This document shows, piece by piece, positions 1 to 11,929 of a stretch of DNA of 64,000 nt (positions are counted from its first letter, which is position 1; each line of letters starts with the position of its first letter). The notes beneath the pieces are model-generated. The model saw nothing but the letters and a program-made list of their open reading frames with translations. It had not been told where the DNA came from and did no database searches. The DNA is from Cristatella mucedo (Eukaryota > Bryozoa > Phylactolaemata > Cristatellidae), in NCBI GenBank assembly GCA_009760855.2, contig WPIO01000061.1, positions 1,967,001-2,031,000 on the forward strand, written 5' to 3'. Position numbers and translations under genes: made by a program.

Positions 1-1380
1 GTTTAGTTGCTCTGTTGTTGTTGGCGCATGCGTTATAAAGATGTTTAACCTGACGGCCGCTCGTCTTACCCTAGGTCGCCTGCATGGCGAGCCGCAGCAT
101 GGCCGGAGTATGGCTGGGTTTGGCTGAAATTAGCCTTTGACCCCAGGAACTCTGTTACACTACACTGGCATCCTAGCGATACGTCCACGATACGGCTACA
201 CCTCTCACTACATGCACACAACATATGCACTTGTTTGTGCGGTTCATGCACGTGCATAACCCATGTACGATTCGCACTTGCAAACGTTCCGGCATGGTGC
301 CGTCGACCGTGAAGCTTGCCTACGGTCATCGCATTCCCTTTCAAGCACAACAACGGCCCACGGCTGCCGTACCTACACACACTTGACATGCAGCAATGCT
401 ACGTGTCTGCATGCAAACAGGTTGTTGCCCGTGCGAGCCGATGGCTGTACTAGCATCTTCTGACCACCAACAACGTAATGCCGTACTGCCGTCCTGCCGT
501 TATTGGTGAGTTTGTGCCGACGTACGTACTTGTACAAATCGATACATCGCGACCAGTGAATTAAGCTCACAGGAGTACGACAACAAAAAAGAACAATGCA
601 ATAACAATCTGAAACTTCTGTACAACATAATAGTGTGAATGGCTCACAGCCAAGACAATAGCCACCGATGAAAAAACAAACTAACACGGCTGCCTCCACC
701 AGTATTGGGCTGAGACCACATACGTTGGAACAACCAAAGAATGTCACAACATACACGAGCTGTCACGCAGTACAATCCACAAGAGGCTCACAGTGATGTT
801 TGTACTCACGAATTGCAGGGCACGATGCCCCGATGGTAAGCCAATGCCCACGAAAATGGCGATGAGAACGGACAGACGACCAAGCGACTGCCTGCGAGAA
901 CCTTTCCATGTCTTCAAGATGGTCACCGGAAGTCACCTGGTCTATGTCTCGGATTGCAGCAGGTCAATGAATGGTAAGCCTGCTATGTATGAGCATGACA
1001 GATGTCAAGTAAAGACTGGTTGAAGTTAATGATTTAATCCTGATACCGACAAAGTGCAGCTTGTAGCAGACTAAAGTCAATCCAAAAATTGATCACCGAT
1101 CCTTCCCACAACAGAATCAGGAGGCAACGAAAGCTGTGCATTATCAAACGGTAAAGCTAACACAAAGGTAGCTGAACCAAGTAATGCACGTGTGAAGACA
1201 AGAAAAGAACGACAGCCTATTACATCTACGGGGAATGTGCTTGTACAACCCTCCATTCTTACTAAGACGAGAAACCATAAGGCACTAGCACCGAATGATT
1301 AGTAGCATAGTACCGGGTGACCAAGTTCATGTGTGACAGAAACTGACAGACAGCATAGGCCTGTCTTAAATACCCAATGT
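1..1380. other. No assigned gene; several splice-like signals on the minus strand
   Basis: Moderately GC-rich single-copy sequence. Minus-strand open stretches at 66-389 and 373-756, and donor-like signals (GGTAAGA near 72, CGTGAGT near 808), suggest further exons of the gene suspected at 1381-1846. No frame could be tied to a family. Confidence 0.25.
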
Positions 1381-1846
1381 TACCTGCAAGGGCATCGATC
1401 TGCTTATCCGTTCTGCATTCTCAGCAGCATCTGCTTCCCGAAATGCCGGCAGAGACGACAGAACGCTGCTGCTGCTGCTGCTACTATTGAACCTGGCACT
1501 AAAAGCAACTGCAACTTCGTCCGGCATCAGAATGGAAGGTGCAGGAGGCTCGACCAGTAGTGGCGCATCGTGAAGAAGAAATTCGTAAAGACATGAAACC
1601 GGTAGCATGTCCAGCGAACCCTTGCTTGCCTCCACCAGATCAACAAGCCACGGCATCGAGCCCAGATTACCCAAAGGTAGAGAGATATAGTTGGGCACCA
1701 GTAGGCCAGCAATAGCTGCAGCTGCTGATATGCTAACCACGAGATATAGCATCGATGGGAAGGAAATCCGGCGCGTTGTGCAGCGATCCCTTAATAAGTC
1801 AATGCAAAAATGGTGCATAATGTCGCCGACATGAAAGCAACTGCAA
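1381..1846 (-). CDS. Candidate internal exon of an unidentified host gene
   Basis: Minus strand, about 155 open codons between a plausible acceptor (AGCCTGTTTTGCAG) and a donor (CTTGCAG|GTAACA). The product has helical, Leu-rich stretches (MPWLVDLVEAS, MLPVSCLYEFLLHD), a Pro-rich turn and a run of seven Ser encoded by an AGC repeat, then a charged tail. The composition is that of a real protein rather than of a random ORF. I do not recognise the family. It is about 47 kb downstream of the TAZ1 exons in the same orientation and need not belong to that gene. The opposite-strand ORF is a shadow. Confidence 0.4.
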
Positions 1847-2165
1847 AACAGGCTTCGCATGGAGTGCAGTCACCAATAACTGAAGCCAGCTGAAAAGACA
1901 TCCCATTGCCATTAACATATACAATGCACGAAAACGTATGCCAAGATACGGTCATAGTTTGATGCAGCCACTGGCTGCTGCTCGTTACCCTGTGTACTTG
2001 ATGCTAATACCGGCTCTTGACCAGGAGCAAGGCTTGCTTGGCTAAGCACATCAGACTTACATTCGGACTTCATCATCCACTGAAGCAGTTTCGACTTACG
2101 TGATACCTGTGGCTTACTGAAGTGCAACTTCATGTAATATTCTGTAGCCGCCGGCTACAACATAT

Positions 2166-3000
2166 ATAACAATAATAATAATAATGCACTTGATAAAGCT
2201 CCCTCAGAGAACTCAATATCTTTCTAAGCTCTTTACGTTTCCTGCAAAGCGATACGCGATTAAATGGTGAGTAATATCATGTTTGATAAACAACATGAAT
2301 AACATGGTTAGTGGTGACATGCATTGGGTCAGCATGCAAATGTGGTTAGGGGCAGCATGAACAGTGTCAGCATGCATAAGCAAACGGAGGACGAATCGCA
2401 GGGACCAACTAAATGCAGCCTTAAATAGGTGTGTTTGTAAGTTCTTTTTAAATGTGGTCAAGTCCCGGAATGGTCTGACGCAAGTCGGGATGGAGTTCCA
2501 GGCTTTGGAATCATACGAACTAAATGCACGGTCTGAAATGGATTTGAGGTTAGTACGAGGTACACTGTTATATTCCGATAAGCTGGCAGTACGATGCTTG
2601 GCCTAGTACTGGATTTGATCTGAGAGATAGGCTGGAGCCAAAGAATGGAATGAATTAAAAGTGAGCGAAAAAACCTTGAAACTGATCCGTTGCTTTACTG
2701 GTATCCGGTGCGGGTCAGGGAGAAGTGGTGTGATGTGGCAACTGAGATGCTCACGACAGACAGGCCTAGCTGAGGAGTTTTGCACCAGCTGTAATCGCCT
2801 TTTTGTACATGCCCGTAAGCTAGCAAGCAGTAATTTGCAGAAGTCAAGACGGGATATCACAAATGTATGGACTAACTTAGACATGGTATTCTTATTTAAA
2901 TAAGCCAGAATTTTAGCGATGCAATGCAGCTGCAAGTATGCAGACTTGACTGGGGAACTGATGTGGTCGTTTAACGAGAAATCACTTTGGAACATGACAC
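2166..3000 (-). mobile_element. LINE family B copy, 5'-truncated
   Basis: The copy begins at its 3' end with (ATT)n and the family hairpin, then runs back through the 3' UTR and the C-terminal reverse-transcriptase region; the minus frame still reads KRRLQLVQNSSARPVCRE and HITPLLPDPHRIPVKQRI with few stops. It breaks off where the better copy at 17.8 kb reads NDHISS. This is the usual 5' truncation of a target-primed insertion. Confidence 0.85.
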
Positions 3001-3734
3001 CTTGGTTTCGAGATGATAAATGACATGGCTAGCAGACCAGGCAGAAACAAAAGTATGAGATGTCATAAGGCAATAACAGAAGCAACATGTATCTAAAGCC
3101 ATTAGTTGGATTAGAACATGGACAGAGACACCTGCAGCACTTTGGCACAAAATGGAAGGAGTCGAGAGACTGCAAAAGAGGTACTCGCAACCAATTCATG
3201 CACCAAGCTCATAGCCGCCTTGAGTGGTACACAATTACATAAAATAAAGGACGTGGCATGTTGGAAAGATCACATCCTAATAGCAGAGTTGAGCGGCACT
3301 TCTGGATATCGCTAAGCAAACGTCTAATGTCTGTTTGCTTCCGGTTGATTTTGTCCAGCTGATTCCACTGCTGACTGCTCATTTGAAATGTTACAATAAA
3401 ATGAGTAGATATTACATTGAATATGCATACATGCTCAGCCGTCAAAATGTGTCATCGTTCCTCTGCCTCCAGAATACAATTGAGCCTTATTTTCATTATC
3501 CATTATCCATGATCCATTCATTATTCATTAGACTTACCTGTGACAAAGAGCAAGTAGTCTGCAGGCACGATTGGTAGTGTGTATGCAGCTGCACCATTTC
3601 ATCTAATATTGCGACGTTGATTCCTTCACTCCATTCGGTGAGATGTAATTATGTTGAATTAGATCCTCTAGATCTTAGATTTTAAATCTTACGTCCTCTA
3701 TTGCATGTAAAGCCTCTTCACTATTAATACGACG

Positions 3735-4171
3735 ATATGGCACGGCAGGTTCTGAAAAGAAAACGTGATTTCTGAATAGCCAGACTTTTGACAAGAAAGC
3801 AATTAGCCGACGTAGCCTGGTTTGAGTCATCAAACTGACCATGTCCTAGATTCCAGCAAGCACCTTCAGGGGCATCGGACGGAGTGGAAGCTGCTACGTG
3901 TTGAGATGGTGTTTCGCGAACCAGTGATGAGCGGCTCTTCTCTCCTTGCAGTTGTACTGGTCGCAGCAGCATAAACAATATCGGAAGGAGAGCTGTCTGA
4001 ACTTTGTAGTGCCGTTGCTGTCGAGCTATTTCCTTCACCAGCCAGATACTCTTGTTGAGACTGTGAGAGATTGTTGACATTGCCACCACTATTAACCTTA
4101 CACTCATGGGTCTGGTTCAACATGCCATTATTGCTGCTTACCATATTCGTTCCAGCCACTGTATTCTCTGA
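3735..4171 (-). CDS. Candidate Ser/Asn-rich host exon(s), unidentified
   Basis: Minus strand. After an acceptor-like CCAATTCTTTCAG (ending near 4172) an open frame reads MAGTNMVSSNNGMLNQTHE and continues Ser/Asn/Thr-rich for 97 codons. An overlapping frame continues further, and a second good acceptor (CGTTTTCTTTTCAG) sits near 3754. Low-complexity Ser/Asn/Gln sequence of this kind is typical of linkers in transcription regulators, but nothing identifies it. Confidence 0.25.
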
Positions 4172-7100
4172 AAGAATTGGTGCATGACGTTTGGTAAGAT
4201 TCTTCGCACTTCAGGGTACGTCCAACTTCTGAAAAGGGGGCTAGTGCTTTGACTTAGAGAAAGTTCTCTCTGTATTAACATTGTCGATCTAGATGACTGG
4301 TGTTCATCACAAGACTGCGTTTATAAAATAAGGGTCTTTTCCTTTTATTTCTGAGTGCCCTCAGTGACAAATAGAAGGAGATAAACTAGATGTCTACTTT
4401 TTATTTAAACGGCAGAAAGTAGTTCCATGAATTCTTCCTTCGTACGCACCTTCAGTATTCTGTGTGAACAAATAGGAAGGGGGTAAAACCTAGTATTGTG
4501 ACATCAAACATTATTCAGATGGCTAATCAACTAGTAGAAGATAAAGAGAACAAAGTTCCTCAGTTAAACTAATTAGCAAGGATCTATTGGGATAAATAAA
4601 TATGACAGAGTACTTAGGCTAAGAGCCAATAGTCTCGCATTATAGGCCTTTAGAGTTATCTTAGCAGATGCGAAATCTCGTTCGTGTGGTTCAATTAAGC
4701 TTTTGACCTCCTAAAAGCTCTATTAGAACCTTATGGCTGTATATTGAACTGAGATCTTGATTCCGCGGTAATGAATTTACTGTTCCGAACACAGAACTTT
4801 TCGGAACTATTGGGTGATGACGAGATGTTACTCGAGAGGGAAGGAATCAAGGTTATCACACCTCTATAGTATTGGTTAGGCTACGATAAGGAAAAATCCT
4901 CTTCATTACTTGAGAGGTCTGTTTCTTCTTTTCATTCTTCCGGGCATACTTTCATAAAAGTTTAACCCCTTCTCCAGAGCTGGGATCTGTATGACCACCG
5001 GTAGGAACTACTTCTATCAGCCCCTTTGATGTATCATATTAAACTATTAATATTATTACATACCGTAGTTCAACTCTCCTCTGGGTGAGTGTTACTTGAG
5101 CCCACAATGAATTTATAGAAGGCCTTCTTCAAACCTCCACCTACGGCTTACTAGTCAGTCATTCAAGAGGTTTACTTTACTTTCCTTAAACTGGGAGAGT
5201 ACAATGAAACTTTTTTCTCCTTAAGGGATGGTGCCAATGGGTCATGTTCTACGTAAGGTGCTGTAAGAGCTTAGACCGCAATAACCCTTATCGACCACTC
5301 GCTCTCTATCCTCAGCCAATACCAGTCACATGCAGCAACGAAATGCAATGTAATTAGAAACAATGTAATGCATATGCCAGGCGAAACCTGAGGAGCGGGA
5401 GTTTAGTAAATCTAGCTAAAACAATAATTCATAAGCCCACAGGCGCGAGAGCAAATTCATTATTCGCTGCAAACGGTGCAGGATTCATTCAGCCACTACA
5501 CTGCAAATAGCTCCTCCTGCTCGTTGCATTAGGTTTATGCCAACGTAAGCACTGGTTATCAGGTAGTGAAAGTCACGGATAAATCATTTTAAGTTAGCCA
5601 CGACCGAGCCTATAAACTATTGATCCACGTAAGGCCAAATTTTACGTCATTAGCTTGTTGTACCCTATATTGTGGAAATTTCGGTAAACGCCTGCAACGC
5701 TTCATGCACATATGTTAGTTACAATAGTTTCTGTTAGAATTGGTATCAAAAGCATGGGCTTTTTCATCCAGCTCATGAGCCGTTCTCCACATTTAGGCTA
5801 AGGTCTGACGAAACTTTATAACACAAACCGCTATTAGGTTGAATAGTATCCTGTTCTGAGAACGACTGCAAAACTTAGGTCTAGTGGGGTTTCAAAAAAA
5901 TTTTTCTAGACTGGCCGCACCACCTTCGAGCGCTGCCCTTGAATTGAACAGTGCACGGAAGAACCCTAGAAGTGGTCCGATAAACAGAGGTATAAGCATG
6001 CAAATTTATTTAGCGGATAATGTACTTTGCAACCTCGTAGTCCATAGTCCGAGTTTTTATCAAGTGTTATCGGTTCGTTCATTTTATGTCTTGAAAATTT
6101 ACTAAGAACCTGCATGCGGTTTGGATGAGCATAGCTAAGTAGTTAAAAAACTGTCGACACGACGTACAGGTATCAGGCATTCCACTCGTGATCATTAACA
6201 ATGAACATGACCTTCTACCAGTTAAGAGCATTCCTTGCTTAGAATTAAGAAGGAATACTGAATCTATGCAACGAGTAAAGAAGCATGACGGATTTCTTCC
6301 AAACCGCTGGCAACGAAAAAGTAAAGCAAGGAATGTCAAGTAAGCAGCAATTAGGTCGAAATGTCATCAAGTATAAAAGACGTTTCTTTTATTATCGTAT
6401 ATTACGGCATACAAATTGGACGGTGATAATATGATTGCGATTGCTTTGCGAAGTTAGGAGCTTTATACTTGCTGTTAGATATTTCCCGGTATTCTTAGGT
6501 CCGTCATCATTGTTATACTTATTAAAATATCTCCGTTGGTCTTTGTATAGTGTTGAAATTTGCGCACCTAACTTGATTGTGCTCTTCCGTATCACCCTGT
6601 TTTCTCTACGGCAAGTGTATCGTCTGGTTTTAGCTTCCTTTAGGTAGCCACGAGTTCAATCCTACCTTTTTCAGTTGATTCCACTCAGAATGTCTTCCTA
6701 AACAATGTTATCCCAATTTGAATCTTTTGGTTCTGGTTCAGTCTTCTCACTCTTTTCGGGCATATTTTCTTTTGTTATCAACATATGCGATTGAAAAATG
6801 CCGTCACTTCAATAAGGTTTACTGGCTTGGTATTATTTGTATTCCTTAATGACTGCATCAGTATTCCTTAGTGTATAATTTCAGCTGTTGGTGAGTGGGA
6901 TTTTACTGAGGTTGGTGGTTCAAAATGGCATGGCTGCATTTTATTTCAACTGTGTTTATATTTAGGTAAACTCAAAGTTGTTGTAAGTGATAAGAGAGAG
7001 AGAGAGAGAGCTTTCGTGTCGGTCAAATGTGCACAACTAAATTGAGGCTTATTTAAGGGCTAGAGCTGAGCCTACGACTTTCGTTTTTAGACAGATATGC

Positions 7101-7679
7101 TACAAGACCACTGAGGTACAAACATTTCTTTTACTGGCCTCTATGGAGAAGGTCACTCATACAGTTGCGATACGGTTTAGATCACACGGGGTGACTGTTA
7201 ATGGTTCTTGTGATCGTGCAACATACAGGCTGATTGGTTTGCATTGCCACTTATTGGTGGGATGTCCCTAGCTCCGTGGAAGCTCGAAAGTACGTATTGG
7301 ACAGAATAATCGTACTCCCGGTTTTCTTAGATATGAATTCTGCTGGTATCACAATTTTGTTCCAAACAATCCAACATCATCAACAGGGTTTGGCTAGGAA
7401 AGCACTGGTTATCAGGCGGCTACCTCAGGGATGCTTCCACCAGATTCCTTTTTGTATTAGCTATTGTCAGCCTTTGAGATTTTATCGTTGAAATCTCTTG
7501 CTGTTTATGGCATTCGGAAATACCAATAAATTGTATATTCAAGACTAAATTAAGTTTAATAGGACCACCATATCTTTAAAACCTTCGTCGGGCGGCTTCT
7601 GCTGTCGCTTACCTCCGCCCTACTGCACGTAAGCAGTGTAGTCGTTTTCAGCTCTCCTAACCGTTGTTGGTATTGCATT
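4172..7679. other. AT-rich stretch with nothing recognised
   Basis: About 3.5 kb without a frame that looks coding and without LINE or SINE similarity that I can see. It holds a short (GA)n run at 6993-7010. A 16-base word (AGCACTGGTTATCAGG) near 5549 recurs near 7402, too short to define a repeat. Confidence 0.4.
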
Positions 7680-8147
7680 CATAATAATAATAATTCACTT
7701 GATAAAGCGCTCTCAGAGAACTTAATCTCTCTCTAGGCGCTTTAAATTTGCTGAACAAAATGCAATTGAATGGTGAGTACAATCATGCTTGATAAACAAA
7801 CAAAATGAATAACTTGGTTAAGGGTGACATGCACAGGGTCAGCATGCAGATGTGGTTAGTGGCAGCATGCACTGTGTCAGCACGCATGAGCACATCAAGG
7901 ACGAATCACAGGGACTACCAAATGCTGTCCTAAATTGGTGTGTTTTTAAATTATTTCTAAATGTGGTCAGGTCAGGGAATGTTCTGACGCAGGTCGGAGG
8001 GAGTTCCAGGCTTTGGGAGCATACGAACTAAATGCACGGTCTCCAAAGGATTCAAGGTTTGTACGGGGTATTTGTAGACTGTTGGATTCCGAAAAGCGGG
8101 TGGTACGATGCTTGGCCTAATGGGGAAGTATATCTGAGAGATCATTC
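7680..8147 (-). mobile_element. LINE family B 3' fragment
   Basis: (AAT)n, the family hairpin (CACTTGATAAAGCGC...), the 3' UTR with its TGCACAGGGTCAGCATGCA words, then the end of the ORF to about 8147. A scrap of the same 3' UTR may follow at 8308-8360. Confidence 0.8.
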
Positions 8148-9149
8148 ATTACATACAACCAGCCTCCTTTTACTGTTAATCGTTCATATGCAGTGAACAT
8201 ATTATCAATACATGTAATTTACTTGCATAAAAACATGTGAGAACTAAATATATATATAGTCACACTTGTCCTTTAGGGAATGACATGAGCTATTTGTGAG
8301 AATAGAACGCACAAGTGCAGCATGCATAAGCACCTTAAGGACAGATTCACACTGAGTGTTCTAATCCTGTGAGGAACTAGAGAATGTTTAGCTGTCATTA
8401 AAGGTTAAATGTCGAGTAAATAAAAAAAAATTTGTCCAACGATCAAATACTTTTCTGTGATATATTTCACACGACTTTAAATTTGGAAATGGGGTCAGAA
8501 GTTTGGACGACTTCCTCAGGCAGAAAAATTATGCCAACCATTATGTTAACCGGTAGTAACATAGCTAAAAATTACAAATGTATCAATATCTTCAGCAAAA
8601 GCAAGTCGTTTCCCAATAGCTGAACATTTTTACGCTGAGGTTCATTTGCAGGTATGTTTGCAGCTTTCTGAGGTGCACGCTTATGACTTTTAACACGCTT
8701 CATTTATGGTGTAGCTAGGTGCTTTGTATATTCCACAACTCAGCCAATACTTCATGAATCTACGTTATATTTGAAATGCAATTTCTGCTATAATTCTGTA
8801 TCGTTTTTGTTATTTCTTATTTCGATTGGGTAACTATTGCAAGCGTGGAAATTTAATGTATGCATGTCCACGATTGCAGAAAATAAAGCTCGAAGGACGT
8901 TTCACGACGTTTATAGCAACACTTAAGTGACAAAAATGAGAAATTAATTCCTATAGTAATGTACAATCTGAGGAAACGCCAAGTTCAAAATTAATTGATT
9001 TATTAATTAATCAATTAAAAATAATTAATAATAAAACACCTACATAAGTTGGATATATCACTTGCTGTATTTGCTGAATTTTTATAGGCAGTTTGCAGAT
9101 TGTGTGAGAAATTCTTTCCAAATGGTTTATGGTAACATTCACCATGTCA
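8148..9149. other. Unassigned AT-rich spacer
   Basis: Apart from the short LINE-like scrap near 8308-8360, nothing is recognised. A stretch near 8990-9040 is built from ATTAATTAATCAATTAA-type palindromes. Confidence 0.35.
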
Positions 9150-9475
9150 TCAGACATAACATTGTTAGATGTTATATGCACAGGGTCAACATGCCAATCT
9201 GGTTAGCATTAGCAGGAACAGTTTCGCAGTGCATAAGTGCACGTAAGATGTACCGTAAGAACGCACTCAATGCCCGAATAAGCATTTGTGTTTTGAGCTT
9301 ATTTTTAAATGTTGTCATGCTAAGGGACAGCGTGACTTCAGCCTAGAGGTATTTCCAGGCTTTATGAGCATAGGGACTAAAGGCATGATCTCGAAAGATG
9401 TTGAGCTTCATATGAGGTATAGCTAAAAGATTTGAGTCAGGCCGATGTGACTTTGATCTTTGATGTTCTGACAAA
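9150..9475 (-). mobile_element. Old, diverged LINE family B 3' fragment
   Basis: Keeps the 3' UTR word order of family B (ATGCACAGGGTCAACATGCC, then CAGTGCATAAG, then the ATTTTTAAATGTTGTCA and TTTCCAGGCTTTATGAGCA motifs of the ORF end), but at clearly lower identity than the copies at 2.2 and 7.7 kb and without a recognisable tail. Confidence 0.55.
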
Positions 9476-9924
9476 GTTATGAAATTTACAAGTCTCCAGC
9501 TACACTGTAATGGAAGCCGTTTAAAAGACACAAGCGTGCATAAGGATTTACCTAAGGTTTAACTTGTTGGAATTAACGTCAGATAAAGTAAAGGCATCGA
9601 TAAATTTGTAATTTTTAGTCATCTTGCTCCTAACTTGCTTCCGGGTTAGGTACAACTCATAACTATTGTTTTATTTATGCAAAAGTCGTTAAAACCTTCG
9701 ATCCTATTTTTACTTGTGTCATGTGAAAGGTATCACAAATGAACACTCGATTTTTGGACCAATGTTCTTAGTTTTTGACATTTACCCTTAACCTTTGACC
9801 AAGAGTTCATCGTAATAATTATTTGAAATGAGTTCCAGGTTTTTTATGCAGTGGGGTTTAGGTTTTATGTCATAAATTGATCTTTCATGAAACGACAACA
9901 TAAGCTTCGCAGTCATGTCGAAAT

Positions 9925-10600
9925 ATTTTTACATAATTAACATTGCAAGCATTTGGGTTTTTTTAGACAGAGATACCTCATCTAAATTGGTTCATGCGTT
10001 CACACCTCATCTTGAGTTCTGTAACTCACTGCTTGCTTGTCTGCCAGCCTGTGCATTCAGGCAGTATAGCTGGTGTCAAACTCTGAAGCTACCTATGTCT
10101 GTTGTGAGCATCACAGTTGCCATATCACACCACTTCCCCTTGATATGCACTCGCTTCCAGTTAAGCGACACATCGACTTTAAGGTTTTGGCATTCACGTT
10201 TAGGTCCTTTCGTTCTTTGGCTCAAGATTACGAATCTCCTGCACTAAGCCAAGCATCGTACCATCCGCTTTTCAAAACCAACTGTATACCCATACCTCGT
10301 TCAAATCTCAAATCCTTTATAGACTGTGCTTAGAGTTAGAATGCTCCCGTAGCCTGGGACTCGCTCCCGACTTGCGTCACGACATGTCCTGACTTGCCCA
10401 TATCAGAGTAACTAAAAATATCAATTTATGACAGCATTGAGTCCATCCTAGTGATTCATTTTTTTGTGCTTATGCGTGCCGACACTGTGCATGCTGCCAC
10501 TAACCACAATTGCAGGCTTACCTTATGCACGTCACCCCTAACTGTGTTAAACTTTTTTCCCTGTGGGAGGATTTCACTAACCATTCCATCATTCTTCTTT
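9925..10600 (+). mobile_element. LINE family B C-terminal RT and 3' UTR fragment
   Basis: Plus frames read SSKLVHAF and HITPLPLDMHSLPVKRHIDF, corresponding to SKLVHAF and HITPLLADLHWLPVKQRIDF of the copy at 20.6 kb, with two frameshifts. The 3' UTR (TGCTTATGCGTGCCGACACTG) follows; the hairpin and (ATT)n tail are missing. Confidence 0.75.
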
Positions 10601-10631
10601 TACTATAATGTAATGTGTCAACTTGAGTAAC

Positions 10632-11580
10632 TCCGCGAAGCCATATATACTTTGTGGATGCTAGGCACGACAGTTCTGTATAGCCCACTCACAGCCTAAG
10701 TGGATTTCGGTACGCATTTAGTAGCCAACAGGCTACTTCTCGCAAAAAAGAGAAAGTGGGAAGCATAGCTGAATCAGGTGAGCAATTGATGCCGTGAGTA
10801 GTATGAAAGTAGCAACCCAGGATAGCTGGAAAGGATGAGGAATTGTCGGCAGCAGTAGAGTAGTTGTCTTTGTATAGAAAATTGTGGAAGCAAGTCACTC
10901 TATCTACAGCTTGCAAAGTAAAAGCTTCTGTCGCTAAAGATCTTTATGGAAGGAAAGAAACATCTAATTGATCTTTCATACATCAACTGATGATGCGAAG
11001 AGACCGAAACTTGTGAAGCAGCTGGGCTAGGTACGAAAGAGCCAAGCCGTGGCGAGCCTTGTGAGTGAGTCTACGAGCTTTGCTCTGTATCTATTGATCA
11101 ACCGGCATCCACTGTAGGTCTTTTTGCAAAGGAGACACGTGCTCAAACCTCTGGAATTTGTAGACTAACCTTTCAGCCATATTCATAGCTAGCTGCAGTG
11201 GCCTAGATGCTTTCTTTAGTAGCCCAGCCAAAAGGGAGTTACACAATCGAGCTGAACAGAAGTAAGGAACTAGTTAAATTGTAGCACGCTATTGTGTAAG
11301 ACTGCTCCTAGCCTTGGATAGGCATCTTACGTGATAGCTAGCTGTAATAGCAGTCTTTGAATCAAGCTTCTAAAATTTAGGGTGCTGTCGTAAACGGCAA
11401 CTAAGTGTCGATCACTTCCTGGAGGTAAAACAACGCCAGTTGTTAAAACAGCAAAACTTTCTAATCCAGCCACACGCATAATGTCTCCCATCGGCAGCAG
11501 TTTGCATTTTTGTCGTTTAATTTCAATAAGTTTTCCGAAATTCAGAATCTCATGCCGGCAAGGTAAGCATTCCTTTACAG
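10632..11580 (-). mobile_element. LINE family A 3' fragment
   Basis: Antisense copy of the family A C-terminal RT region and 3' UTR, collinear with 40.15-41.11 kb. Shared landmarks include CCTAAGTGGATTTCGGTACGC, GCCAAGCCGTGGCGAGCCTTG and AATCCAGCCACACGC. Frames are broken. Confidence 0.8.
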
Positions 11581-11929
11581 CAAATTTGAAGTGCCTAGAA
11601 AGAGGTTGATTTCTCCGAAGGCGCTATATTAAAAAAATATTATTTGGGCTGATGCCACGATATCCAAAGGATCCTAGTTTAGTTTGAGGCAAATATAATT
11701 AGCCTGATTAAAGAGATAATGGTATTCCCGATGACAGCTATGGAAAAGATTATTTCAGGAAGGCTTACAAGAGTAAGAAAATATACAGACGTACTACTGA
11801 GTGACAGGAACTGGAAATCGACTTGATGTTTGATAGGGAGGCAGATCATTTTGGAAAGAAGTGGTATAACGTGGCAGTTACGTTCGTGAAGGGAAAGCCT
11901 AGATACCTACTTTGCACCATTTGTAAGCA
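11581..11929. other. Spacer between LINE copies, nothing recognised
   Basis: AT-rich, no coding frame; separates an antisense and a sense family A copy. Confidence 0.3.

Noticed and set aside
4172-7679. rRNA or organellar insertion
   Set aside because: No conserved rRNA words or organellar genes could be found; only AT-rich unassigned sequence.
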